Of a stretch of DNA of 64,000 nucleotides, positions 19,367-29,107 are shown in pieces (within the stretch, counting starts at the first letter, position 1; every line of letters begins with the position of its first letter). Below the pieces are notes generated by a model, which searched no databases, was not told the origin of the DNA, and saw nothing but the letters and a program-made list of their open reading frames with translations. The stretch lies in the NCBI RefSeq assembly GCF_009806555.1, contig NZ_VUOK01000040.1, positions 186,001 to 250,000 on the forward strand, written 5' to 3'. This stretch comes from Methylobacterium sp. 2A (GTDB lineage: Bacteria > Pseudomonadota > Alphaproteobacteria > Rhizobiales > Beijerinckiaceae). Both the position numbers and the translations under genes were made by a program.

Positions 19367-19585
19367 GTGGCGGATCAATCGGTGCGGAAGGCGGGTCGGC
19401 TGAAACGGCTCTGGCCGGTTCGCGCCGCGGCGCTGCCACCGGCGCCGCGAATTCCCGCGCCGGCCGCTCCGGCGGAGCCTCCGCCGCTGCGGAGCCTGAC
19501 CGCGGGTGAGTTGATCGCCATGGCCCGTCAAGCCCGAGCACGACGCGATGCCGGGGATCCGCCTCGATCCGCCGACGTTTCCTAA
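19367..19585 (+). CDS. Small hypothetical proline/arginine-rich protein
   Basis: A 72-residue frame from a GTG preceded by GGAGGGA at good spacing. The product is basic at the N-terminus, proline-rich in the middle (AAALPPAPRIPAPAAPAEPPP) and ends with a helical segment (LTAGELIAMARQARARRDAGD). No family is recognised. The good ribosome site is the main support. Confidence 0.4.
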   Translation: MADQSVRKAGRLKRLWPVRAAALPPAPRIPAPAAPAEPPPLRSLTAGELIAMARQARARRDAGDPPRSADVS

Positions 19586-19615
19586 GCGAAGAGGCACGTC
19601 GCCGGGAGTTGGGCT

Positions 19616-19708
19616 GTGGGGCTGCTCGCGTTCATTGTCTTCGTCTGTCCCTGGATGGGCATCGCAGGCCTGCTCTGGCTGAGGCACCGGCAGGCTCGAC
19701 CTCTCTGA
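19616..19708 (+). CDS. Putative 30-residue single-helix membrane protein
   Basis: A GTG at 19616, with GGGAG about 7 nt upstream, opens a frame of 30 codons. It reads as one hydrophobic helix (LLAFIVFVCPWMGIAGLLWL) followed by a short basic tail (RHRQARPL). This topology is typical of bacterial small membrane proteins. It follows the preceding small gene by 30 bp and could share its transcript. Nothing is known of its function, and chance cannot be ruled out. Confidence 0.35.
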   Translation: MGLLAFIVFVCPWMGIAGLLWLRHRQARPL

Positions 19709-20035
19709 GCGCGAGGGCTGAGCCTGGCTGGCGGCGGCTGCAGATCGATGCGGCGCGAGTCGGCCCTGTCAGAGAACCCGCTCTATTGGAGCTGGATTTC
19801 CGGGATCATAGTTCCCATCCCGAATCGGTCCGGGTCAATTTTCTTCGATGAAAGTTATTCATTGCAGATCGGGTCATTTTCCTCTCTGATAACGACGTAA
19901 TATGAAGTCATAAAACGTAGTATTTCCATTTCGTGTGCCGACTTCGAGTGGTGATCTGTAGAAATCAACCCTCGAACGGAGCCGGAAAAATTTGATTCTC
20001 TCGGCCTATCGCGATAAGCGCAGGCACGACAAGAC
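19709..20035. other. Intergenic region, AT-richer, upstream of a chemoreceptor
   Basis: About 325 bp with several AT-rich runs (TCAATTTTCTTCGATGAAAGTTATTC and TAATATGAAGTCATAAAACG). It probably holds the promoter of the chemoreceptor gene. A flagellar-type TAAA-N15-GCCGATAA box was looked for and not found. No gene is seen. Confidence 0.5.
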
Positions 20036-20050
20036 GTGGAATCATTTCGG

Positions 20051-21760
20051 ATGGCGTCCCCCGAGCACGGCCGCGCGCGACAATCTACGATCAACCTGCG
20101 GTCGATCATCATCGGCTCCGCGATCGCGCTGTTTTTCATCTCCATCGGAATCGGCACGTTCGCGGTCTTCCGCATCGGCCTCATCAACGAGACCAATCGG
20201 TCGATCGCCGGCGAGGTTCGGGCCGTGACGATCCTGGGCACCATGAAGCAGCTCAGCCAGGAACTGCGTGCCCTCGACGTCCTGGCTCATCACGCACAAA
20301 CCGACGCCGCGCGGCAGGATTTCCGCACCCGGATCGGCAAGGCGCAGGAGGCCTTCTCGGGGGCCTGGAGCGCTTACGCGCCCACCGTCATCGGGGCGGA
20401 TGAGCAGCGGCTCGCCCACAGCCTGCGCGAGGCGTGGCAGCACTTCCTCGCGGTTGAGGCGGAGGCCGCGGCGCTCGACCGGGCCGGCGAACGCGAATTG
20501 GCCGACGTGGTGTTCGCCACCGCCCTTCAGAACGACGCGGCTGTCTTCAGTCAGGCGGTCGATACCGTTCTGGGCTACCGTCAGGCCCGGGCCTTCGAAC
20601 AGACCGCGATGGCGGATTCGGTCGGCGATGCCTCCCGGATTGCGGTGATCGTCGCGGTCGCGGTCGCCGCCGTCCTGACGCTCGGAATCGTCTGGTTCAT
20701 CCTGCGCCGGGTCGCGGCACCGATCGCCCGGATGACCCGCGCGATGGAGCAGCTCGCCGAGAACGACCTCGCCGTCGCCGTCCCCTCCGACGCGCGGGGC
20801 GACGAGATCGGCGCCATGGCCGGTGCGCTGCGGGTGTTCAAGGACAACATGCTGCGCAGCCAGGCCATGGAGGCGGAAGCCGCGCAGCTTCGCGCGCAGG
20901 CGGACGAACAGCGCCGGACGGTGATGCGTGAGATGGCGCAGAGCTTCGAGGCCTCCGTGGGCGCCATCGTCGGCACGGTCACGACGGCGGCCGTCGAACT
21001 CCGCGGGTCGGCGGATCAGATGAGCCGGGTGGCAGGCGAGACGGCGAACCAGTCGACCAGCGTGGCCGGCGCGGCCGAACAGGCGCAATCCAATGTCCGG
21101 ATGATCGCCGCGGCGGCCGACCAACTCGGCACGTCGGTTCAGGAGATCGGGCGGCAGGCCGAGAAGACCGCCGCGATGGCCAACGGCGCCGCCGCCGACG
21201 CGGCGCAGACCACCGGACTGGTCCAGGCGCTCAACGGTGCCGCCGAACAGATCGGGGACGTCGTCCGGATGATCGCCAAGATCGCGGCTCAGACCAATCT
21301 CCTGGCCCTCAACGCGGCCATCGAGGCGGCCCGGGCCGGCGAAGCCGGTCGGGGATTCGCCGTGGTGGCCGCCGAGGTGAAGGTCCTTGCAGGGCAGACC
21401 AAGCAGGCGACCGACGCCATCACGCGCCATGTCGACGTGATCCAGGGCTCCACCGCTTCGGCGGTGGCGGCGATCACGGGCATCACCACCCGGATCGAGG
21501 ACATGAGCCGGGCGGCCGCCTCCATCGCGGCGGCCGTCGAGGAGCAGGGCGCCGCCACGCAGGAGATCGTGCACAACATCACCCAGGCTGCGCAGGGCAC
21601 CGGCGAGGTCAGCACGCACATCGCCGGGGTGGCCGGCACCGCCGAGAAGGCCGGGACGACGGCCGACACGGTGCTGACCGCCGCGAGCGCCCTGTCACGC
21701 GATGCCGAACGCCTGGGCGCCGAGGTCGCCCGCTTCCTTCAGACGATCCGCGCCGCCTGA
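20051..21760 (+). CDS. Membrane methyl-accepting chemotaxis protein
   Basis: About 569 residues from the ATG at 20051; a GTG at 20036 in the same frame is possible. TM1 ([22 protein letters not shown]) and TM2 ([22 protein letters not shown]) enclose a roughly 150-residue helical periplasmic domain of four-helix-bundle type. A HAMP domain ([21 protein letters not shown]) and the signalling domain follow, with the tip [23 protein letters not shown]. There is no C-terminal CheR-docking pentapeptide: the protein ends TIRAA. The gene for a periplasmic sugar-type binding protein starts 35 bp downstream, suggesting that this receptor senses the loaded binding protein. Confidence 0.92.
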   Translation: MASPEHGRARQSTINLRSIIIGSAIALFFISIGIGTFAVFRIGLINETNRSIAGEVRAVTILGTMKQLSQELRALDVLAHHAQTDAARQDFRTRIGKAQEAFSGAWSAYAPTVIGADEQRLAHSLREAWQHFLAVEAEAAALDRAGERELADVVFATALQNDAAVFSQAVDTVLGYRQARAFEQTAMADSVGDASRIAVIVAVAVAAVLTLGIVWFILRRVAAPIARMTRAMEQLAENDLAVAVPSDARGDEIGAMAGALRVFKDNMLRSQAMEAEAAQLRAQADEQRRTVMREMAQSFEASVGAIVGTVTTAAVELRGSADQMSRVAGETANQSTSVAGAAEQAQSNVRMIAAAADQLGTSVQEIGRQAEKTAAMANGAAADAAQTTGLVQALNGAAEQIGDVVRMIAKIAAQTNLLALNAAIEAARAGEAGRGFAVVAAEVKVLAGQTKQATDAITRHVDVIQGSTASAVAAITGITTRIEDMSRAAASIAAAVEEQGAATQEIVHNITQAAQGTGEVSTHIAGVAGTAEKAGTTADTVLTAASALSRDAERLGAEVARFLQTIRAA

Positions 21761-21795
21761 GACCGCGCCGGACCAGACACGCCGGACCCGACATC

Positions 21796-22782
21796 ATGAA
21801 CCGATCACCTTGGACGCGTGCTCCCATCCGGATCCGCTCGGCTCTCCCCGCCGCATCCGACCCGGTGCGGTGGGCGATGGCGGCGCTCCTCGCCATCGTG
21901 GTTTCGGGATCGACCATGGCGGGGGCGACGACCCTCGGCGTGACGATGATCCCCCCGGTCGCGTTCACGCAGCTGCTGCACGATCGGATTGCGGAACACG
22001 CCAAGTCCCGCGGCGTGGCCGTCCAGTTCGCCTATGCGCCCGAGCGCGCGGGCGATCAGCAGATCGCGCAGGTTCGGTCCTTCATCGACGCGAAGGTGGA
22101 TGCGCTGCTGGTCATGCCGGTCGATGCGGCGGCGAACGCCACCATCACCCGGCTCGCACGGGAGGCCGATATCCCGCTGGTCTACTTCAACAACGGGCCG
22201 AGGGAGGACTGGTTTCCCGGGCGCGTGGCCTTCGTCCTGCCGAACGATCTGGTCGCGGGGCGCCTTCAGATGCGCAAGCTCGCACAGATGCTGGACGGAA
22301 CCGGTTCCGTCGCGATCCTCTCGGGGCATCCGTCGCATTTCGGATCGGTGTTGCGCACGCAGGGCGTGAAGGAGGTGATGCGCGAGTTTCCGAATCTGCG
22401 CCTTGCCGCAGAGGCCCCGGCGGATTGGGACCGCGCGAAGGCCCGCGCGATCGTCGCCGGATGGCTCGCCCAAGGCATGTCGATCGCGGCGATCGCCGCC
22501 AACAACGATGAAATGGCGCTCGGCGCCGCCGAAGCCGTCGAGGCGGCGGGCATCCCGGCCGGACGCATCCTGATCGGCGGCGTCGACGCCATCCCGGATG
22601 CCATCGCGGCGATGCAGCAGAAGCGCCTGGCGGTGACCATCCATCAGGATGCCGCGATCCAGGGCGCCAAGGCGGTGGACGACGCCCTCGCGCTCATCCG
22701 GCATGAACCGGTGCAGCAATACGATTGGGCGCCGTTCGAACTGGTCACCGATCGGATGTCCACCGCCCACTTCGCCAAATAG
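21796..22782 (+). CDS. Periplasmic substrate-binding protein, sugar (RbsB/Peripla_BP_4) type
   Basis: A 328-residue protein with an N-terminal hydrophobic leader (WAMAALLAIVVSGSTMAGA) and the type I binding-protein fold: LGVTMIPPVAFTQLL, QIAQVRSFIDAKVDALLVMPVDAAA, IPLVYFNNGPREDW, and a hinge region with SIAAIAANNDEMALGAAEAVEAAG. This family binds pentoses, autoinducer-2 and similar ligands. No ABC permease or ATPase is near, and it directly follows a chemoreceptor gene, so a sensing role is more likely than transport alone. The ligand is unknown. A strong terminator hairpin follows the stop. Confidence 0.85.
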   Translation: MNRSPWTRAPIRIRSALPAASDPVRWAMAALLAIVVSGSTMAGATTLGVTMIPPVAFTQLLHDRIAEHAKSRGVAVQFAYAPERAGDQQIAQVRSFIDAKVDALLVMPVDAAANATITRLAREADIPLVYFNNGPREDWFPGRVAFVLPNDLVAGRLQMRKLAQMLDGTGSVAILSGHPSHFGSVLRTQGVKEVMREFPNLRLAAEAPADWDRAKARAIVAGWLAQGMSIAAIAANNDEMALGAAEAVEAAGIPAGRILIGGVDAIPDAIAAMQQKRLAVTIHQDAAIQGAKAVDDALALIRHEPVQQYDWAPFELVTDRMSTAHFAK

Positions 22783-22817
22783 CCGAGGGCGCTCCTCTGT
22801 CCGGGGAGCGCCCTCGG
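22783..22817. terminator. Bidirectional terminator hairpin
   Basis: CCGAGGGCGCTCC (22783-22795) and GGAGCGCCCTCGG (22805-22817) form a perfect 13-bp stem with a 9-nt loop. It lies exactly between the convergent stops of the binding-protein and aldehyde dehydrogenase genes, so it can serve both. Confidence 0.75.
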
Positions 22818-22823
22818 GCCCGC

Positions 22824-24305
22824 TCAGCGCATGACGAACGGGTTTTCGGGCGCGTCGCGGCTGGTGGAGATCCAGACGCTCTTGGTCTCCAGGTATTCAC
22901 GGATCGATTCGAGGCCGCTCTCGCGACCGATGCCGGAGCGCTTCATGCCGCCGAACGGCATCATGTAGCTCACGGCCCGGTACGTGTTCACCCAGACCGT
23001 GCCGGCCCGCAGCCCCTTCGATAGGCGCATGGCCCGGCCGATATCCTGGGTCCAGACGCCCGCGGCGAGCCCGTAGATCACGTCGTTGCCGATCTTCAGC
23101 GCCTCGGCCTCGTCCTCGAAGCCGATGATCGACAGGACCGGGCCGAACACCTCCTCCTGGGCGATGCGCATGTCGTTGGTGACGCCGGTGAAGATCGTCG
23201 GCTCGACGAACTGGCCGCCGAGCACCCCGGGTCCGGAAGCGGGATTGCCGCCGAAGACGCAGCGGGCACCCTCGCTCTTGGCGAGCGCGATGTAGTCGAG
23301 AACCTTGGCGTATTGGGGCGGCGTGGTGATCGGGCCGATATTGGTGTCGGCCTGCATCGGGTCGCCGAGTTTGGCGGTGCGGGCGAGTTCGACCAGCCGC
23401 TCGGTGAATTCCTGGCGGATGCTGTTCTGCACCAGCAGCCGCGAGCCGGCGATGCAGGTCTGCCCGGTCGCCGCGAAGATGCCTGAGATCGCGCCCGCGG
23501 CCGCGGCCTTCAGGTCGGCATCGGCGAACACGATGTTGGGTGATTTGCCGCCGAGTTCCAGCGACACGCGCTTGATCTGGCGCGCGGCCGCCTCGTAGAC
23601 CTTGGCGCCGGTGACGTCCGAGCCCGTGAAGGTGATCTTGGCGACGTCCGGGTGCTCGACGATCGCGCTGCCCGCTTCGCCGCCGAAGCCGGTCACGACG
23701 TTGAACATCCCGTCGGGCAGCCCGGCCTCCTTGGTCAGACGCGCGAATTCGAGGGTGCTGGCGGAGGCGAACTCGGAGGGCTTCACCACCACGGCGCAGC
23801 CGGCCGCCAAGGCCGGGGCGCATTTCCAGGCCACGAACAGCAGCGGCGAGTTCCAGGCGGTCAGCGCGCCCACGACGCCCACCGGCTCGTGCCGCGTGAA
23901 CGCGAAGGTCTCGGGCTTGTCGATCGGAATCTGCGCGCCCTCGACCTTGTCGGCGAGGCCGGCGTAGTACCACCACCATTCCGGCTGGTAGCGGGTCTGG
24001 CCGTACATCTCGGCGAAGAGCTTGCCGTTGTCGCGGACCTCGACTTCGGCCAGCGCCTTTGCCTCACGCTCGGCGAGATCGCCGATCCGCCGCAGGATCT
24101 TGCCGCGGGCCGAGGCGGTCATGGTCGCCCAGGGGCCGTCCCACATGGCGCGCTTGGCGGCCGCTACCGCGCGGTCGACATCCGCCCGGGATGCGCGCGG
24201 GATCCTGGCCCAGGGCTCGCCCCGATAGGGATCGATCGACTCGAACCAAGAGCCTTCGATCGGGTCGACCGACTGGCCATCGATGTAGAGCTGATAGGTC
24301 TTCAC
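22824..24305 (-). CDS. NAD(P)-dependent aldehyde dehydrogenase
   Basis: A 493-residue ALDH-superfamily enzyme oxidising an aldehyde to an acid. The general base Glu250 ([10 protein letters not shown]) and nucleophile Cys284 (GQTCIAGSR) are in place, as are the N-terminal WNSPLLF motif and the C-terminal PFGGMKRSGIGRE. The frame stays open far upstream into gmd, but the start is placed at a GTG (24305) with GGAGAGG 6 nt upstream. The substrate is unclear; overall form is of the broad-specificity or gamma-aminobutyraldehyde/betaine-aldehyde-like kind. It follows gmd on the same strand with a 65-bp gap. Confidence 0.88.
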   Translation of the reverse strand: MKTYQLYIDGQSVDPIEGSWFESIDPYRGEPWARIPRASRADVDRAVAAAKRAMWDGPWATMTASARGKILRRIGDLAEREAKALAEVEVRDNGKLFAEMYGQTRYQPEWWWYYAGLADKVEGAQIPIDKPETFAFTRHEPVGVVGALTAWNSPLLFVAWKCAPALAAGCAVVVKPSEFASASTLEFARLTKEAGLPDGMFNVVTGFGGEAGSAIVEHPDVAKITFTGSDVTGAKVYEAAARQIKRVSLELGGKSPNIVFADADLKAAAAGAISGIFAATGQTCIAGSRLLVQNSIRQEFTERLVELARTAKLGDPMQADTNIGPITTPPQYAKVLDYIALAKSEGARCVFGGNPASGPGVLGGQFVEPTIFTGVTNDMRIAQEEVFGPVLSIIGFEDEAEALKIGNDVIYGLAAGVWTQDIGRAMRLSKGLRAGTVWVNTYRAVSYMMPFGGMKRSGIGRESGLESIREYLETKSVWISTSRDAPENPFVMR

Positions 24306-24370
24306 AACGCGCCTCTCCGTCAGCGGATGCGCGTCATATGGACCGGATTCGGGCGGTGCGCGAGGGCCTG

Positions 24371-25408
<1,038 letters not shown>

Positions 25409-25510
25409 TCAAGGCGAGGGCGTTGCCGCGCAACAGCTTGGCCGGCGGAAAGAGGCGCAGGATCGCAGCCGCCGGGCGAGGCCGGCATCGAGTGCCCGGC
25501 GCGCCGGTGC

Positions 25511-26437
25511 CTATGGTCGGCCCACCCAGTCGCTCACGCCCGCGATCGTCCGGAACTCCTCCAGCGCATGAACCCGGGCTTCCGGCAGCGCGGACCTGGC
25601 CATGGTGGCGAGGGCATGTCCGGGGCCGAGTTCCAGAACCTGATCGGCTCCGTACTCGCGGCAGGCCTCCAGACAGGCCGCCCAGTCGATCGCGGTTGAG
25701 ATCTGCCTCGCCAGCTTGTCCATCCCGTCTTCGCTGCGGAACACGAATGTGCCGTCGAGCCCGCTCACAAGGCGCGGCGACCCGGGCGGCGGACGCCGAA
25801 CGGCCGTCTCGTTGAGTGCGGTGCGGAACGCCGCCGTGGCCTCGGCCAGCAAGGGCGTGTGCGACGGCGTGCGGACCGGAAGGAGTACGGCCCGCTGTGC
25901 TCCGCGCGCGCGCGCCGCGCGACACAGCGCCTCCAGCGCGTCGCACGCGCCCCCGACCACGCCGCTATCCGGGGCGTTGCGGATGGCCAGATGGCACCCA
26001 TGCTGCTCAGCCAGCGCTTCGAGCGCGACGAGCCCGAGGCCCCGGACGCCCGCGAGCCCGAACCCGGCGCCGGTCGCCGCATCCATGGCCTCCGCCCGCC
26101 GCGCTGCGAGCGTCAGCACGTCGTTCGGCTCGAACCGTCCGGCGACGCCCCAGGCCGCGAGATCGCCGATGCTGTAACCCGCCACGATAAGGCGGCCGGC
26201 TCCGGCGGCACCCAACGCCCGCCAGCCGGCCAGGGCTGCCACGCAGCACAGGATCTGACCGGTCCGGTTCTCGTGCAGGGCGCTGCCGCCCGCGCGCACG
26301 ACATCGCGCGGGTCGGCACCATCGAGGAGTGGCTTGGCGGCCGCGAAGATGGCCTGGGCCTCCGGGTGGTCGGCCGTCAGGTCGAACATGCCCGGATGCT
26401 GGCCGCCCTGGCCGGACAGGAGCAGCGCCAGCGTCAT
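25511..26437 (-). CDS. mdcH: Malonate decarboxylase epsilon subunit (malonyl transferase)
   Basis: A 308-residue acyltransferase of the FabD type. LLSGQGGQHPGMF opens the protein, the nucleophilic Ser lies in GYSIGD (FabD proteins have G-H-S-x-G), and a histidine in TPSHTPLL is the partner. MdcH loads malonyl from malonyl-CoA onto the acyl carrier subunit MdcC to start the decarboxylation cycle. It is the last gene of the mdc operon and overlaps mdcG by an ATGA. Confidence 0.9.
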   Translation of the reverse strand: MTLALLLSGQGGQHPGMFDLTADHPEAQAIFAAAKPLLDGADPRDVVRAGGSALHENRTGQILCCVAALAGWRALGAAGAGRLIVAGYSIGDLAAWGVAGRFEPNDVLTLAARRAEAMDAATGAGFGLAGVRGLGLVALEALAEQHGCHLAIRNAPDSGVVGGACDALEALCRAARARGAQRAVLLPVRTPSHTPLLAEATAAFRTALNETAVRRPPPGSPRLVSGLDGTFVFRSEDGMDKLARQISTAIDWAACLEACREYGADQVLELGPGHALATMARSALPEARVHALEEFRTIAGVSDWVGRP

Positions 26438-27093
26438 GGGTTCACCGGTTCACGCAAGCCGGCGACGGGCCTGAGCGTGACGCCGTCGAGGCCCTTGGCC
26501 AGGACCGACCCGCCCTCCGCCGCGTCGCGCAGTTCGCGCCAGTGGAGGCCAGAGCCGTTCGGAAGCAGGATCTCCCCGTCGATGCGCATCGGAGCCTTTC
26601 CCGCGATGGCGTCGAGGCCGTCGAGCAGACCGACCGGAACCGGCTCAGGACAGGGCCAGAGCAGATCGAGATCCGAGGCCGCGCTGAGATAGGTGAGGCC
26701 GGTCACGGCCTGCCAGAGCAGGCTGCCGAAGGGGCGCGGCACGACGCCGTGGTCGCGTCCGAGCGCGAGGAGCGCCGCGAGCGTCGGGCGCCAAGCCACC
26801 GGGGCGTGATCGCCGGCCTCAGAGAGATTGGGGGCCGTGATCGGCGTCAGTGCGGCGGCCGGAAGAGCGAGACCGATCCGCCGCTTGCCGTCCGCGGGCG
26901 GCATCGGCAATCCGAGCGGGATGAGTGCGCTGCTTTCCCCCGGCACGCGCCGCCGCACGATCAGCGGGCGGCCCGCTTCGGCCCATTCTCCGAGATGCCG
27001 CAGGCCCGCGAGATCCGGCCGGGTCTCCAGCCATGCCGCCCAGGCTGCCGGATCGACCCTGACGAGATCGTGCCGCCCAGGAGTCTCAGCCAA
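26434..27093 (-). CDS. mdcG: Malonate decarboxylase holo-ACP synthase (phosphoribosyl-dephospho-CoA transferase)
   Basis: A roughly 219-residue nucleotidyltransferase that attaches the 2'-(5''-triphosphoribosyl)-3'-dephospho-CoA group to MdcC. The metal-binding acidic pair is visible in ASDLDLLW, with PRPFGSLLWQAVTGL before it, as in the MdcG family. No good ATG exists; a TTG at 27093 just behind the mdcE stop, with GAGG 6 nt upstream, gives the family's usual length, so I place the start there. The N-terminus RHDLVRVDPAAW supports this. MdcG needs the product of MdcB, whose gene is not in this window. Confidence 0.85.
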   Translation of the reverse strand: MAETPGRHDLVRVDPAAWAAWLETRPDLAGLRHLGEWAEAGRPLIVRRRVPGESSALIPLGLPMPPADGKRRIGLALPAAALTPITAPNLSEAGDHAPVAWRPTLAALLALGRDHGVVPRPFGSLLWQAVTGLTYLSAASDLDLLWPCPEPVPVGLLDGLDAIAGKAPMRIDGEILLPNGSGLHWRELRDAAEGGSVLAKGLDGVTLRPVAGLREPVNP

Positions 27094-27101
27094 GGCCGGC
27101 C

Positions 27102-27818
27102 TCAGCTGCGCCGGGCCTGATCGATGACGGCCCCGGCGACATCGCGTGCGACCGGGCGGCCACCGCGCTCGGCACCGAGGCGGTCCCGGGCGTCGCCCGG
27201 TTCCATCCCGGCGATCAGGTCGCGGATCTGAGCATCCAATGGTTTGCCCGGGTCGAGCACGACGTGAACCGCGCCGGTCGCCACCATGTTGTCGAGGCCC
27301 GGGGCGAAGACCGGCGTCGATTTCGCCATCTCCTCGAGCTTGTCGAGGGGCAGCTTGGTCACCCGGGCGACCGAGGGCAGGTCCATCACGCTCGGATTGG
27401 CCCCGGGCAGAGCCGCCAGGATTCGGGTCGCCAGCGCCGTCGCGATGAAGGCGCCCGCGGCCGAGTGGCCGTAGATCAGCCCGATCGTCGGGTGGCCGGA
27501 CCGATCCGCCAGCAGCAACGCCTTGGCGAGATGGGCCAGGCACTCGTTCAGCCCCAGCAACTCGTCCCGCCGGCTCATGCGCTGGCTGTCGGAATCGACC
27601 GCCACCAGGATCGGCCCCCGATCGCCCGCCCGGATGGCGTCGAGCACGGACCGCGACAGGTGAAGCGCCCCGTCGACCCCGAGCGGCGTATCGCCGTCGA
27701 TGCCGACGACGGCGATCCGGCCTTCCGCGAACGGCCCGCTCCCGCTCACCAGCCCATCCCTGACCGTAACGTCATGGCCGTCCGGAAAGAGCGAGGCGAG
27801 GATGTCAGCGAGCGTCAT
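27102..27818 (-). CDS. mdcE: Malonate decarboxylase gamma subunit
   Basis: A 238-residue crotonase/carboxyltransferase-fold subunit. It contains AVDSDSQRMSRRDELLGLNECLAHLAKAL and GLIYGHSAAGAFIATALA, the glycine-rich region that helps form the oxyanion hole with MdcD. Together MdcD and MdcE decarboxylate malonyl-S-ACP to acetyl-S-ACP. The ATG at 27818 overlaps the mdcD end by 14 bp. The apparent frame is open further upstream, but that part is only a shadow of mdcD. Confidence 0.92.
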   Translation of the reverse strand: MTLADILASLFPDGHDVTVRDGLVSGSGPFAEGRIAVVGIDGDTPLGVDGALHLSRSVLDAIRAGDRGPILVAVDSDSQRMSRRDELLGLNECLAHLAKALLLADRSGHPTIGLIYGHSAAGAFIATALATRILAALPGANPSVMDLPSVARVTKLPLDKLEEMAKSTPVFAPGLDNMVATGAVHVVLDPGKPLDAQIRDLIAGMEPGDARDRLGAERGGRPVARDVAGAVIDQARRS

Positions 27819-28734
27819 GGTCCGCCTCCCGCACCCGGGCCACGGTCGCGTCGAACGCGTCCGTATCCATCGCCGGCACCGCTTCCGGGTCGTTGACGCC
27901 GAGCCGCCGCCAGAGATCCGTCGCGTCACGGCAATCGCCGAAGCGCGCGATCCGGTCCTCGAGCCGCGCCTGCTCGGCCGCCAGGGTTTCGAGATCGAAG
28001 GCCGGAGCCCGGCCGATCAGATCGAGGGCAGCCCGCCGGAAGGCCGAGACCGTATCGGCGCAGAAGGCGTCGGCCCCGCCGGTCAGACGGCGGTGCTTGC
28101 CGCCCATCGTCCGCCACACCAGTGCCCGGTCGCGGGAATCGAATTCCTCCGCACCCTTGTTGGTCTCGATCACCTCCGGTCCGGAGACCGAGATGCGGCC
28201 GCCCTCGGAGACGGCGAGCCGCGAGCAGGTGCCGGCGATCAGACCGCCGCCACCGTAGCAGCCGGCCCGGCCGCCGATCAGCCCGATCACGGGGATGCCG
28301 GCCGCGCGGACCTCCACGATCGCCCGCATGGTCTCGGCGATGGCCGTCTCGCCGGCATTGGCCTCCTGCAGGCGGACGCCGCCGGTGTCGAACAGGATCA
28401 GCACCGCCCTGGGCTTCAGCTCCAAAGCGGCGCGCAGCAGACCGACCAGCTTGGCGCCGTGAATCTCGCCGAAGGCGCCGCCCATGAAGCGGCCCTCCTG
28501 GGCGGCGATCAGCACCGGAGCGCCGTCGAGGGCCGCGCGGCCGACCACGATGCCGTCGTCGAAGGCGCGCGGCAGGTCGAAGAGTGGCAGGTGCGGGCTC
28601 ATCCGCCGCTCGGTCGGCGGCAGGAATTCCTGAACCGTGCCCGGGTCGGCGAGCGCCACCACGCGCTGGCGGGCGGTCGCCTCGTACCAGCTGAGGGCGT
28701 CCGGATCGATACTCGCGGCGCGGTCGCCAGCCAT
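27805..28734 (-). CDS. mdcD: Malonate decarboxylase beta subunit
   Basis: A 309-residue carboxyltransferase-like subunit. The N-terminal half has SWYEATARQRV and the middle LIAAQEGRFMGGAFGEIHGAK; LILFDTGGVRLQEANAGE and GGRAGCYGGGGLIAG follow, all hallmarks of MdcD. It pairs with MdcE in the decarboxylation step. The ATG at 28734 lies 2 nt behind the mdcC stop, so translation is coupled. Confidence 0.92.
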   Translation of the reverse strand: MAGDRAASIDPDALSWYEATARQRVVALADPGTVQEFLPPTERRMSPHLPLFDLPRAFDDGIVVGRAALDGAPVLIAAQEGRFMGGAFGEIHGAKLVGLLRAALELKPRAVLILFDTGGVRLQEANAGETAIAETMRAIVEVRAAGIPVIGLIGGRAGCYGGGGLIAGTCSRLAVSEGGRISVSGPEVIETNKGAEEFDSRDRALVWRTMGGKHRRLTGGADAFCADTVSAFRRAALDLIGRAPAFDLETLAAEQARLEDRIARFGDCRDATDLWRRLGVNDPEAVPAMDTDAFDATVARVREADHDAR

Positions 28735-28736
28735 GA

Positions 28737-29045
28737 TCAGGCCTCCATCAGCCGGGCGCCCTGGAGCAGGCGCAGCGACACGGTATCGGGGCGGGCGCCG
28801 CCGTCGTTGATGCTGATCCGGATGCCGCCGGGCTGCGCCCGGGCGACGAAATCCGCGACCACCGCCTCCCAGACGTCGCCGTAGCCGGCAATCGGCGTCT
28901 CGACGGCGACCTCGCAGGTGTCCGGCGGCAGGACCCGCTCGAGGAGGACTTCCAGGTTGCCGGAGGCGACAACGCCGGTGAGCGCATTCGGCACGGAGCC
29001 GGACAGCGGCTTCTTCGTGGTGTGGCGGAAGGTCAGGGATTCCAT
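28737..29045 (-). CDS. mdcC: Malonate decarboxylase acyl carrier protein (delta subunit)
   Basis: A 102-residue carrier subunit that bears the phosphoribosyl-dephospho-CoA prosthetic group on a serine. The conserved region GVVASGNLEVLLERV contains the likely modified Ser. The start ATG at 29045 is supported by AAGGAA 7 nt upstream and by the family-typical MESLTFRH beginning. It sits between mdcA and mdcD; a short hairpin-containing gap separates it from mdcA. Confidence 0.9.
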   Translation of the reverse strand: MESLTFRHTTKKPLSGSVPNALTGVVASGNLEVLLERVLPPDTCEVAVETPIAGYGDVWEAVVADFVARAQPGGIRISINDGGARPDTVSLRLLQGARLMEA

Positions 29046-29071
29046 CCGACTGTTCCTTGAAAGGCGCCTCT

Positions 29072-29088
29072 CCTCCCCCGCGGGGAGG
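29072..29088. repeat. Small GC hairpin in the mdcA-mdcC gap
   Basis: CCTCCCC-CGC-GGGGAGG forms a perfect 7-bp stem within the 62-bp gap between mdcA and mdcC. The wording CTCTCCTCCCCCGCGGGGAGGGG resembles the dispersed hairpin family also seen at 37304-37343. It may protect or attenuate the transcript. Confidence 0.45.
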
Positions 29089-29107
29089 GGAACTCTTGCG
29101 ATCGGAT

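Noticed and set aside
19709-20035. Flagellar-type (sigma-28) promoter before the chemoreceptor
   Set aside because: TAAA and GCCGA both occur but 22 bp apart instead of about 15.
20036-20050. GTG at 20036 as the chemoreceptor start
   Set aside because: It adds five residues without a better ribosome site; the ATG at 20051 was preferred, with low certainty.
29046-29107. Hidden mdcB between mdcA and mdcC
   Set aside because: Only 62 bp are available and they are filled by a hairpin and the mdcC ribosome site.
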